Of a DNA stretch of 64,000 bases, positions 53,051 to 61,186 are shown in pieces. Location: contig NZ_KQ948452.1 in NCBI RefSeq assembly GCF_001514115.1, forward strand, positions 722,460-786,459, read 5' to 3'. The translations under genes were made by a program, and so were the position numbers. The notes under the pieces were generated by a model. That model ran no database searches. It was not told the origin of the DNA and saw nothing but the letters and a program-made list of their open reading frames with translations. The stretch is from Streptomyces olivochromogenes (GTDB lineage Bacteria > Actinomycetota > Actinomycetes > Streptomycetales > Streptomycetaceae). The first letter of the stretch is position 1. The number at the start of each line of letters is the position of its first letter.

Positions 53051-53792
53051 GCATGCCGCCGTCCACCGGCACCATGATGCCTGTCAGGTACGACGCGGCG
53101 GGCGAGAGCAGGAACGCCGCCGTGCGGCCGAACTCCTCCGGGGCGCCGTAGCGGCGCAGCGGAATCCGCGCCTCGTTGGCCGCGCGGGTGGCCTCCGGGT
53201 CGGCGGAGAGACCGTCGAGCTCGCGCAGGCGGTCCGTGTCGATGCGGGCCGGGAGCAGCCCCACGACACGGATGCCGCGCGGGCCCAGTTCGTCGGCGAG
53301 GGACTTGGCGAAGCCCGCGAGACCGGGGCGCAGGCCGTTGGAGATGGTCAGGCCCGGGATCGGCTCGTACACCGAGCCGGAGAGCACGAAGCCGATGACG
53401 CCGCCGTCGCCGAGCTCCGCGGCGGCCGCGCGGGCCAGCCGCACCGCGCCCAGGAAGACGGACTCGAAGGCGGCCGTCCACTGCTCGTCCGTGTTGTCCG
53501 CGACGAACCCGGGCGGCGGGCCGCCGACGCTGATCAGGATGCCGTCGAAACGGCCGAAGTGCTCGCGGGCCGCCGCGATCAGCCGGTCCGGGGTCCCCGG
53601 GTCGGCGTTGTCGGCGGCCACCCCGACCGCGTTCGGGCCCAGCGCGGACGCCGCGTCGGCGGCGGTCTTCTCGTCGCGGCCCGTGACGATCGCCTTCGCG
53701 CCGTCGGCGGTGAGCTCGCGCGCGGTGGCGTTGCCCAGGCCACGGGTGGCTCCCGTGACGACGTACACACGGTCCTTCAGTCCAAGATCCAT
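53037..53792 (-). CDS. Short-chain dehydrogenase/reductase lacking the YxxxK motif
   Basis: A 251-residue Rossmann-fold SDR. The cofactor loop is VVTGATRGLGNATA, and AADNADPG, PVDGG and the C-terminal SYLTGIMV are typical. Where other SDRs have Tyr-x-x-x-Lys, this one reads LTISNGLRPG: Ser replaces Tyr and Arg replaces Lys. The first Ser of SGS is retained. Either chemistry is altered or the protein is a non-catalytic binder. GGAGG 9 nt upstream selects the ATG at 53792. It lies just downstream of the GH15 gene. Confidence 0.85.
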   Translation of the reverse strand: MDLGLKDRVYVVTGATRGLGNATARELTADGAKAIVTGRDEKTAADAASALGPNAVGVAADNADPGTPDRLIAAAREHFGRFDGILISVGGPPPGFVADNTDEQWTAAFESVFLGAVRLARAAAAELGDGGVIGFVLSGSVYEPIPGLTISNGLRPGLAGFAKSLADELGPRGIRVVGLLPARIDTDRLRELDGLSADPEATRAANEARIPLRRYGAPEEFGRTAAFLLSPAASYLTGIMVPVDGGMRSGF

Positions 53793-53807
53793 GGCCCCCA
53801 TCCTCCC

Positions 53808-55613
53808 CTATCCGGTCGTCTCGGCTCCTCCCGGATGCGCTTCACCGAACAGGTTGAAGGCCGTTCCCACCAGGCCGAGGTGGCTGAACGCCTGGGGGAA
53901 GTTGCCGAGCTGGCGGCGCGCGACGGGGTCGTACTCCTCGGACAGCAGCCCCACGTCGTTGGCCAGGCCGATCAGCCGTTCGAACAGCTCGCGGGCCTCC
54001 TTCGTGCGGCCCGTCATGTGCAGCGCGTCCGCGAGCCAGAACGAGCAGACGAGGAAGGTGCCCTCGCCGCCCGGCAGCCCGTCGACGTCGACGCCCTCGT
54101 CGCTGTAGCGGCGCAGCAGGAAGCCGTCGCGTGCGAGCTCGGCGCGTACCGCGTCGATGGTGCCGACGACCCTGGGATCGTCGGGCGGCAGGAATCCGAC
54201 GCGGGGGATGAGCAGCAGTGAGGCGTCCAGCTCGCGTGACCCGTAGGACTGCGTGAAGGTGTTGCGTTCGCTGTCGAAGCCGTACTTGCACACCTCCTTG
54301 TGCACCTCTTCGCGCATCGTGCGCCAGCCCTCCAGGTCGCCGACGAGCTCCGGTTCGCTCTCCAGCGCCCGGACGGCGCGGTCGGCCGCCACCCACGCCA
54401 TCACCTTCGAGTACACGAAGTGCCGGCGTGGGCCGCGCACCTCCCAGATTCCCTCGTCCGGCTGCCGCCAGGCGGTCCGCAGGAACTCCATCAGGGCGCA
54501 CTGCAGGCGCCACATGTGTGGCTTGGACGGCAGGCCCGAGCGCCGGGCCAGCGAGAGCGAGTCGATGACCTCGCCGTACACGTCCAGTTGGAGCTGCTTC
54601 ACGGCCTCGTTGCCGATCCGGACCGGGTACGAGCCGCCGAAGCCGGGCAGCCACGGCAGCTCGAACTCGGGCAGCCGGCGCTCGCCGGAGAGGCCGTACA
54701 TGATCTGCAGGTCCGCGGGGTCGCCCGCGACCGCGCGCAGCAGCCAGTCGCGCCAGGCCTCGGCCTCCTCGTGGTACCCGGCCGACAGGAGCGCGCCCAG
54801 GGTGAGGGTCGAGTCGCGCAGCCAGCAGTAGCGGTAGTCCCAGTTGCGGACGCCGCCGAGTTCCTCCGGGAGCGAGGTGGTGGGGGCGGCGACGATGCCG
54901 CCGGTCGGGGCGAAGGTGAGGGCCTTGAGGGTGATCAGGGAGCGCACGACGGCGTCTCGGTGCGGACCGTCGTAACGGCAGCGCGCCGCCCACGCCTGCC
55001 AGTCCTCGACGCTGGAGCCCAGTGCCTCGTACGGGTCGACGAGCGGCGGGCGCGACTGGTGCGAGGGATGCCAGGTCAGGACGAAGGCGACCTTCTCGCC
55101 GGACTCCACGGTGAACTCCGAGTGCGTACGGAAGTCCTTGCCCCAGGTGCGTACCGCGGGTTCGCTGCGCAGCCACACCGAGTCCGGGCCCGCGACCGCC
55201 ACCCGCTGGCCGTCCGCCTTGCGCACCCACGGCACGACGGAGCCGTAGTCGAAGCGCAGTTGCAGGGTGCTGTGCACCGTCACCCGGCCGCTGAGCCCTT
55301 CGACGACGCGGATGAGATCGGGGGCGTGCTCGCGCTGTGGCATGAAGTCGGTCACGCGGACCGCGCCCTCGTCCGTCTCCCATTCGGAGTCCAGGACCAG
55401 CGTGTCCTGCCGGTACGCCCGCCGGGTGCAGGGGCCCGCCCCCGTGGGTGAGATCCGCCAGCGACCGTGGTTCTCGTCGCCGAGAATCGCGGCGAAGCAG
55501 GCGGCCGAGTCGAACCGTGGCAGACAGAGCCAGTCGACGGACCCGTCCCGTCCCACCAGCGCGGCGGTCTGTTCGTCCCCGATGAGCGCGTAGTCCTCGA
55601 TACGTGGGTGCAC
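53808..55613 (-). CDS. GH15 family glucoamylase/trehalase-like glycosidase
   Basis: A 601-residue cytoplasmic (alpha/alpha)6-barrel hydrolase of the GH15 family, close to actinobacterial trehalases. The N-terminal beta-domain starts RIEDYALIGDEQTAALVGRDG and DWLCLPRFDS. The barrel has VRNWDYRYCWLRDSTLTLGAL, the catalytic Glu in DEGIWEVRG, and a second Glu in GLLSEEYDP. The GTG at 55613 gives the family-standard N-terminus; GTG at 55673 would add 20 residues. Substrate is trehalose or another alpha-glucan; the sequence does not decide. Confidence 0.9.
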   Translation of the reverse strand: MHPRIEDYALIGDEQTAALVGRDGSVDWLCLPRFDSAACFAAILGDENHGRWRISPTGAGPCTRRAYRQDTLVLDSEWETDEGAVRVTDFMPQREHAPDLIRVVEGLSGRVTVHSTLQLRFDYGSVVPWVRKADGQRVAVAGPDSVWLRSEPAVRTWGKDFRTHSEFTVESGEKVAFVLTWHPSHQSRPPLVDPYEALGSSVEDWQAWAARCRYDGPHRDAVVRSLITLKALTFAPTGGIVAAPTTSLPEELGGVRNWDYRYCWLRDSTLTLGALLSAGYHEEAEAWRDWLLRAVAGDPADLQIMYGLSGERRLPEFELPWLPGFGGSYPVRIGNEAVKQLQLDVYGEVIDSLSLARRSGLPSKPHMWRLQCALMEFLRTAWRQPDEGIWEVRGPRRHFVYSKVMAWVAADRAVRALESEPELVGDLEGWRTMREEVHKEVCKYGFDSERNTFTQSYGSRELDASLLLIPRVGFLPPDDPRVVGTIDAVRAELARDGFLLRRYSDEGVDVDGLPGGEGTFLVCSFWLADALHMTGRTKEARELFERLIGLANDVGLLSEEYDPVARRQLGNFPQAFSHLGLVGTAFNLFGEAHPGGAETTG

Positions 55614-55707
55614 GTGGGGCGAGTTCCCGGCGAAGGCCGGGGCCAATCGGGTCGGGGGCCGACCGGGTGACACCGGCCGGGGAAATACGGGCGCGGCGGG
55701 CCAGGGG

Positions 55708-56499
55708 TCAGGCGGCCACCGTGGCCGCTTCCGGCGCGGTCGCGGAGGCGGCGGCCTCGGCCCGGTCGCGGCGCTCCCGGCGGACCAGGATCAGCCAGCC
55801 CACGGGCACGCCCGCGGAGAAGAGCCACCACTGGATCGCGTACGCCATGTGCGGACCGATGTCGTTGTGCTCGGGGTCGGGGATCAGTTCGGGGGAGTCA
55901 CCCCTGGGCGCGGGCGCCGTCTGCTCGATGTACCCGCCGAGGACCTGCTTGCCGAGGCTCTTGGCCTGCTGCTCGCTGTTGATCAGCATGACCTGGCGGT
56001 CGGGCAGGCCCTGGATGTTCTTGATGCCGCTGTCGCCGGTCGTCTCATCGGGCATCAGCCGTCCGGTGACGGTGATCTCGCCCTGCGCGGGCGCCGGGAT
56101 CTTCGGGAACGCGGTCTGTGAGCCGTTCGAGTCGATCCAGCCCCGGTTGACGAGGAGCACCCGGCCGTCGTCCAGGTCGAGGGGGGTCAGGACGTGGTAG
56201 CCGACCTCGCCGTCGGCGTTGGTGCGGCGCCGCACGACGACCTCGTGCGCGGTGTCGAAGGTGCCCTTCGCGGTCACCCGGCGGTACAGGTCCGCGTGCT
56301 TGACGTGCTGCCCCGGCGCGGTGACCGACTCGGCGGGCACCGGCGTGGCCGTCAGCGACTGCGAGATCACCTTGTTCAGCGCGACCTTGTGCTCATGACG
56401 GTGCAGCTGCCAGAAGCCCAGCTTGATCATCGTGGGGATGAGCAGGAGGGCCACGAGGGTGAGAATCACCCACTGCCGGGACAACAGGAAGCGGTACAC
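55708..56499 (-). CDS. SURF1-family protein (cytochrome oxidase biogenesis)
   Basis: A 263-residue inner membrane protein with an N-terminal helix (about 8-28: RQWVILTLVALLLIPTMIKLGFWQL) and a C-terminal helix (WLFSAGVPVGWLILV) flanking an outer domain. The signatures GFWQLHRHEHK and VLLVNRGWID, and the PHMAYAIQWWLFSAG end, are SURF1. It helps assemble haem-copper oxidase. The start is ambiguous: GTG 56499 abuts a hairpin and TTG 56514 lies inside it. Neither has a clear RBS. Confidence 0.9.
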   Translation of the reverse strand: MYRFLLSRQWVILTLVALLLIPTMIKLGFWQLHRHEHKVALNKVISQSLTATPVPAESVTAPGQHVKHADLYRRVTAKGTFDTAHEVVVRRRTNADGEVGYHVLTPLDLDDGRVLLVNRGWIDSNGSQTAFPKIPAPAQGEITVTGRLMPDETTGDSGIKNIQGLPDRQVMLINSEQQAKSLGKQVLGGYIEQTAPAPRGDSPELIPDPEHNDIGPHMAYAIQWWLFSAGVPVGWLILVRRERRDRAEAAASATAPEAATVAA

Positions 56500-56527
56500 C
56501 CCACGACCGTACAACTCGGTCGTGGGG
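56499..56527 (-). terminator. Perfect hairpin directly before the SURF1 start
   Basis: CCCCACGACCG (56499-56509) and CGGTCGTGGGG (56517-56527) form a perfect 11-bp stem with a 7-nt loop. It lies between the zinc-ribbon gene stop and the SURF1 start, both on the minus strand. It ends at the start codon, so it may terminate the upstream gene or control SURF1 initiation. Confidence 0.7.
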
Positions 56528-56592
56528 CGTATTCAGGGGGGTGTGCGTCGCCACGCGGGGAACGTGTGCTCTGGGACCGTCCCGCTCGGCTC

Positions 56593-56826
56593 TCAGACCT
56601 TGTCGATGATGCCCACCTTGCCCTCCGCGCGGGCGCAGTGCGCGCCGCAGAACCAGTGGCCCTCGACCTCGACGCCCTGGCCGATGATCTGCACGCGACA
56701 GTGCTCGCAGATGGGGGCCATCCGGTGGATCGCGCAGGAGAAACAGTCGAAGACGTGCACCGCGCCCTGCGCGTGCACCTCGAAGGTCATGCCGTAGTCG
56801 TTGCCGCACACTTCGCATCTCGCCAT
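56593..56826 (-). CDS. Small cysteine-rich zinc-ribbon protein
   Basis: A 77-residue cytoplasmic protein with three CxxC pairs and one spaced pair: CEVCG (4-7), CFSC (28-31), CEHC (40-43) and CGAHC (60-64), plus His in between, enough for two zinc sites. No enzymatic motif. It is conserved in Streptomyces as I recall. The ATG at 56826 begins MARCEVCG. It lies between the SURF1 and exonuclease genes on the same strand. Confidence 0.82.
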   Translation of the reverse strand: MARCEVCGNDYGMTFEVHAQGAVHVFDCFSCAIHRMAPICEHCRVQIIGQGVEVEGHWFCGAHCARAEGKVGIIDKV

Positions 56827-56938
56827 GCGCCACAGGGTGAGGTGCCGACGCGGCGCGGGCGAGCGGGCGCCGGGCGAGTCGCCCGGCAATCACCCGTACG
56901 TCCGTCAGCGACCCCGGCCTCTCTTCAGCCCTCCGGGG

Positions 56939-57964
56939 TCACTTCTCCGAGGCCGGCGCCACGTCACGCAGCAGCTGGCCGAACGCCGCCTCGTCGATCA
57001 CCGGTGTCCCGAACTGTTTGGCCTTGACCACCTTGGACGTACTGGAGTCCGGATCGTTGGTGACGAGCAGGCTGGTCAGCCGGGACAGACTCGTCGCGAC
57101 ATGCAGGCCGGCCTCGACGGCACGGTCCTCCAGCAGCTCGCGGTCGACGGACGTGTCCCCGGAGAACGCGACCCGCATACCCTGCTTGAGTGGTTTGTCC
57201 GCTTCGTAGCGACCCGGGTTGGGATAGGGGCATGCGGGGCGTTTGCGTGAGGGCCGCCAACTCCCGGACGGGTAGCCACCGGACGAGTAGCCGCCGGACG
57301 ACTGACCACTCGGACCGGACTGCCGTCCGATCCGCGGTGCCGCGGGGCTCTCGGACCATTCCTTGAGCGGCCGGCACTCCAGGAGCGGCAGCCGGATGCC
57401 GTCCCGCGCGGCGGCCCGCAGGCTCGGCCGGAACGCCTCGGCCAGTACGCGCGCGTCGTCCAGCGCGTGGTGCGCCCGCTGCTGTACGACACCGAAGTGC
57501 GCGGCCAGCGACTCCAGCTTGTGGTTGGGCAGCGGCAGGCCCAGTTCCTTGGAGAGCGCGATGGTACACAGCCGCTGACGCACCGGCGCCTCACGCTCCG
57601 CGCGCGCGTACTCCCGCGCGATCATTGACCAGTCGAAGACCGCGTTGTGCGCCACGAGCACCCGGTCGGCGAGCCGGTCGGAGAACTCCTCGGCGATGTC
57701 CTGGAAGAGCGGGGCGCCTTCGAGCGCCTCGGTCGTCAGACCGTGGATCCAGACCGGGCCCGGGTCCCGCTCCGGGTTGACCATCGTGTACCAGTGGTCC
57801 TCGACCTCGCCGCGCGCGTCCAGCCGGTAGACGGCGGCCGAGATTATCCGGTCGTCGCGGGCAAGGCCGGTGGTCTCCACGTCGACGACCGCGTACCCCT
57901 GCGGATACGCGGCCGGCCAGGGGGCTGGTGACGCTGCGGTCGTCAGGTCTTCGAGCATGGTCAT
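56939..57964 (-). CDS. DEDDh 3'-5' exonuclease with C-terminal BRCT domain
   Basis: A 341-residue DnaQ-type exonuclease. Exo I is VVDVETTGL (D and E), Exo II is LVAHNAVFDWSMI, and Exo III is AHHALDDARVLAEAF (His and Asp). A Ser/Gly/Pro-rich linker (about 210-250) leads to a BRCT-like domain: MRVAFSGDTSVDRELLEDRAVEAGLHVATSLSRLTSLLVTNDP. It probably acts in DNA repair or processing; the linker suggests a flexible tether. The start is ATG 57964 or ATG 57958; neither has a clear RBS. Confidence 0.9.
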   Translation of the reverse strand: MTMLEDLTTAASPAPWPAAYPQGYAVVDVETTGLARDDRIISAAVYRLDARGEVEDHWYTMVNPERDPGPVWIHGLTTEALEGAPLFQDIAEEFSDRLADRVLVAHNAVFDWSMIAREYARAEREAPVRQRLCTIALSKELGLPLPNHKLESLAAHFGVVQQRAHHALDDARVLAEAFRPSLRAAARDGIRLPLLECRPLKEWSESPAAPRIGRQSGPSGQSSGGYSSGGYPSGSWRPSRKRPACPYPNPGRYEADKPLKQGMRVAFSGDTSVDRELLEDRAVEAGLHVATSLSRLTSLLVTNDPDSSTSKVVKAKQFGTPVIDEAAFGQLLRDVAPASEK

Positions 57965-58209
57965 TGAGGATACGGGCCCTGACTGACAGTCCGGCCCCCA
58001 CCTTCCCGGAACCGACGGACGGTCCGGCCCCCGGAGTTGACGCGGTCAGTGGGGGACAGGGGTGCCTTTTGTGGCGCGGGTCACCGGTTGGTCCGCCCCG
58101 GCGCGCGGTCCCGGGCGCATGGCTGACGCATGGCTATGGACCTTTCGACGGTGTCCTGCAAGCGTGCTCCGCGCCCCAGCAGGTAGCGCCTACGAAGGGC
58201 GGTACGGAC

Positions 58210-59007
58210 ATGGCACGAGTGAGGTACGGCGCACGGACCGAGGCGGAGATCGCCGCCGCGCGCACCGCGAGCGCCAAGCTCCCCGACATCTGGTCCACCG
58301 GTGTGGTGGCCGTCTGGGAGAGTGATCCGGACGCGGTCGCGGCGGTCCTGCCACCCCCGCTCAAACCCACCGGGCGCCCCCTGGTCCGGGTGAACATCAG
58401 CAAGGTGGACCTGCCGGGCTATCCGCTCGGCGCGGGCTCGTTCGCCGTCGCCGCGGCGCACGACGGCGTCGAGGGCTGGTACCCGCTGGTCATGCCGATG
58501 ACCCACGAGCGGGCGCTCATCGGCGGCCGTGAGGTCTTCGGTGAGCCCAAGAAGCTCGGCGAGGTCACCGTGGAACGCGACGGCCTCGTCGTACGGGCCG
58601 CACTCGCCCGGCACGGCATCGCCTTCGTCGAGGTGCGCGGCGCGGTGAGCGGTGACCTGCCGCTGCCCGAGCCCGCCCGGAAGACCGACTTCTACTTCAA
58701 GTTCCTTCCCGCGGTGGACGGTTCGGGCTTCGACGCCCACCCCGTGCTCGTGCACTGCGTACGCAACGAGAGGGTGCGCAGGCTGGAGCGCGTCACCGGG
58801 GACGTCGTGCTGCGCGAGTCGATGTACGACCCGGTCGCCGACCTCCCCGTACGCGAACTGGTCGAGATCACCCTCGGTGAGAAGACCACCGACCAGACGG
58901 GCCGGGTGGCCGAACGCGTCAGCGCCCAGGCCCTGTTGCCGTACATCCATCAGCGCTACGACGATCCGCGGCAGATCCTCGACGGGCCGCCGGAAGGGAG
59001 CGCCTGA
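58210..59007 (+). CDS. Acetoacetate decarboxylase (ADC) family protein
   Basis: A 265-residue protein of the ADC-like fold. FGEPKKLGEV carries the lysine that in true acetoacetate decarboxylase forms the Schiff base, and YPLVMPMTHERALIGGREVFGEPKK is the conserved core. Actinobacterial members often act on other beta-keto or enol substrates. GAAGGG precedes the ATG by about 11 nt. It opens a four-gene operon; its stop overlaps the SDR start (TGATG). Confidence 0.85.
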   Translation: MARVRYGARTEAEIAAARTASAKLPDIWSTGVVAVWESDPDAVAAVLPPPLKPTGRPLVRVNISKVDLPGYPLGAGSFAVAAAHDGVEGWYPLVMPMTHERALIGGREVFGEPKKLGEVTVERDGLVVRAALARHGIAFVEVRGAVSGDLPLPEPARKTDFYFKFLPAVDGSGFDAHPVLVHCVRNERVRRLERVTGDVVLRESMYDPVADLPVRELVEITLGEKTTDQTGRVAERVSAQALLPYIHQRYDDPRQILDGPPEGSA

Positions 59008-59891
59008 TGGATCTCCGGGCGGGGCAGGTCGCCGTCGTCACCGGCGCGGCGAGCGGTATCGGGCTCGCGATGGCGCGCCGGTTCGCGGCGGACGGTCTGA
59101 AGGTGGTCCTCGCGGACGTCGAGGAGGGCGCCCTGGAGAAGGCCGCCGCCACGCTGCGGGAGGACGGGGCGCAGGTGCACGCGCGCGTGGTGGACGTCTC
59201 GGAGCGCGAACAGCTCGACGCGCTGGCCGCCGAGACGTACGAGAAGTACGGCGCCGTGCATGTCCTGTGCAACAACGCGGGGGTCGGCTCCGGCGCCGAG
59301 GGCCGCATGTGGGAGCACGATCCGAACGACTGGAAGTGGGCCTTCGCCGTCAACGTCTGGGGTGTCTTCCACGGCATCCAGGCCTTCGTGCCGCGGATGA
59401 TCGCCGCGGGAGAGCCGGGCCACGTCGTCAACACCTCGTCCGGCGACGGCGGGATCGCCCCGCTGCCGACCGCCTCCGTGTACGCCGTCACCAAGGCGGC
59501 CGTCGTGACGATGACCGAGTCCCTGTACGCGCATCTCAAGGCGGAGCACGCGCGTGTGGGGGCGTCGGTGCTCTTCCCCGGGCCTCACATGCTCCGCACC
59601 GGCCTGTGGGAGTCGCACCGCAACCGGCCCGAGCGCTACGCGAAACAGCGCCCCAGGAAGACCCCCTACCGCAGCCTCGACCAGTGGGAGGCCGCGATGA
59701 AGGAGGCGGGGCAGGAGGTGCGGTTCACGCCGGTGGAGGAGGTCGCCGACCTGGTGGCGGACGGCATCCGGGAGGGCCGGTTCTGGCTGCTGCCCGCGAG
59801 CGAGCACAGCGACCGGCAGATCCGGGCGAGGTCGCAGTCGATGCTCGACCGGGCCGACCCGTCGTACCTAGAGCACTTCATCCTGGACTGA
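59007..59891 (+). CDS. Short-chain dehydrogenase/reductase, classical type
   Basis: A 294-residue NAD(P)-dependent oxidoreductase. The cofactor loop is VVTGAASGIGLAMA, NNAGVGSGAEG is the NNAG motif, the catalytic Ser is in NTSSGDGG, and YAVTKAA supplies the Tyr and Lys. A C-terminal extension includes a HRNRPERYAKQ segment, longer than in FabG-like SDRs. It is coupled to the ADC gene upstream by TGATG, and 11 bp precede the first amidohydrolase. Confidence 0.9.
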   Translation: MDLRAGQVAVVTGAASGIGLAMARRFAADGLKVVLADVEEGALEKAAATLREDGAQVHARVVDVSEREQLDALAAETYEKYGAVHVLCNNAGVGSGAEGRMWEHDPNDWKWAFAVNVWGVFHGIQAFVPRMIAAGEPGHVVNTSSGDGGIAPLPTASVYAVTKAAVVTMTESLYAHLKAEHARVGASVLFPGPHMLRTGLWESHRNRPERYAKQRPRKTPYRSLDQWEAAMKEAGQEVRFTPVEEVADLVADGIREGRFWLLPASEHSDRQIRARSQSMLDRADPSYLEHFILD

Positions 59892-59902
59892 GGAGGCGGG
59901 CG

Positions 59903-61186
59903 ATGACCGACCGGGACCCCTATCTGATCATCTCCTCCGACTGCCACGCCGGGCTCCCCACCGAGGAGTACCGGCCCTACCTGGACTCCCGGTTCCACCG
60001 GGACTTCGACGAGTTCCTCGCGGGCCAGGGCCGGCGCCGCGAGGAGATGAACCGGCTCGGCATCCGCAACGAGGCGTTCGCGGACCGCTGGTTCCAGGAC
60101 AACGAGGAGGGCCTGCGCGGTGGTTGGGACACCGCGCAGCGCCTCAAGGAGCTGGACGGCGACGGCGTGGCGGGGGAGGTGGTCTTCCCGGACGCCGACG
60201 CCGTGGACAGCCGCACGGCGGCCCCCTTCGGCGTGGGCCTCGGCCTCTCCGGCGACCACGACCCACAGCTCGGCATGGCGGGCGCGCAGGCTCACAACCG
60301 CTGGCTGGCGGAGTTCGTCGGGGAGAACCCCGAACGGCACTGCGGGGTGGCCCTGTTGCCGATCACGGCGGCCCCCGACGCGGTCGTCGCCGAGGTGTAC
60401 CGCGCCAAGGAGTCGGGACTCGGCGCCCTGATGATCCCCGCCATGTGGGTCGACAAGGAGCCCTACCACGACCGCCGTTACGACCCCGTGTGGGCGGCCG
60501 CCGCCGAGTGCGGGATGCCGGTGGTCACGCACTCCGGCGCCGCGCCGCGCCACGAGTACGGCGACCACCTGGGGATCTACGTCTCCGAAGTCACCTGGTG
60601 GCCCGCGCGCCCCCTGTGGTTCCTGCTCTGGTCGGGCGTCTTCGAACGCCACCCGGGGCTGAGGTTCGGGGTGGCGGAGTCGGGCTGCTGGTGGCTGCCG
60701 AACCTCCTCTGGTTCATGGACCGCCTCTACCTGGGCGCGCACGGCGGCAAGAAGCTGTCGCCCTTCGCCGAGCTGAAGCGGCCCCCGCACGAGTACCTCG
60801 ACCGGCAGCTCTTCATCTGCGCGACGAACACCAAGCGCCGCGAACTCGCCCAGCGCTACGAGATCGGCGTCGACAACATCCTCTGGGGCAGCGACTTCCC
60901 GCACCCCGAGGGGACCTGGCCCGACACCCGCGCGTGGCTGCGGCGCACCTTCCACGACATCCCGGTCGCGGAGACCCGCCGCATGCTCGGCCTCGCGGCC
61001 GCCGAGGTCTTCGGCTTCGACGTCGAGCGGCTGACCCCGCTCGCCCGGCGCATCGGCCCGACCCCGGCCGACCTCGGCCAGAGCGAGGACCAGAGGGCCG
61101 TGGAGGCGTCCTGGGCACGCTCGCGCGAGGTGGGCCGCCACTGGCTGACCGACCACGACTTCCCGGTCCTGGGGGCGACGCCGTGA
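59903..61186 (+). CDS. Amidohydrolase-2 family protein (first of a pair)
   Basis: A 427-residue metal-dependent hydrolase or decarboxylase of the amidohydrolase_2 (ACMSD-like) family. The metal motif near the N-terminus is SSDCHAG, with PVVTHSGAAPRHE and the DNILWGSDFPHPEGTWP aspartate ligand. AGGAGG lies 6 nt before the ATG. It overlaps the second, related amidohydrolase by GTGA. Typical reactions are decarboxylation or hydrolysis of cyclic or aromatic acids; the actual substrate is unknown. Confidence 0.88.
   Translation: MTDRDPYLIISSDCHAGLPTEEYRPYLDSRFHRDFDEFLAGQGRRREEMNRLGIRNEAFADRWFQDNEEGLRGGWDTAQRLKELDGDGVAGEVVFPDADAVDSRTAAPFGVGLGLSGDHDPQLGMAGAQAHNRWLAEFVGENPERHCGVALLPITAAPDAVVAEVYRAKESGLGALMIPAMWVDKEPYHDRRYDPVWAAAAECGMPVVTHSGAAPRHEYGDHLGIYVSEVTWWPARPLWFLLWSGVFERHPGLRFGVAESGCWWLPNLLWFMDRLYLGAHGGKKLSPFAELKRPPHEYLDRQLFICATNTKRRELAQRYEIGVDNILWGSDFPHPEGTWPDTRAWLRRTFHDIPVAETRRMLGLAAAEVFGFDVERLTPLARRIGPTPADLGQSEDQRAVEASWARSREVGRHWLTDHDFPVLGATP

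Noticed and set aside
56869..56938. A further small gene between the zinc-ribbon and exonuclease genes
   Set aside because: Short frames there have no RBS or start in a suitable position; the gap looks like leader and terminator sequence only.
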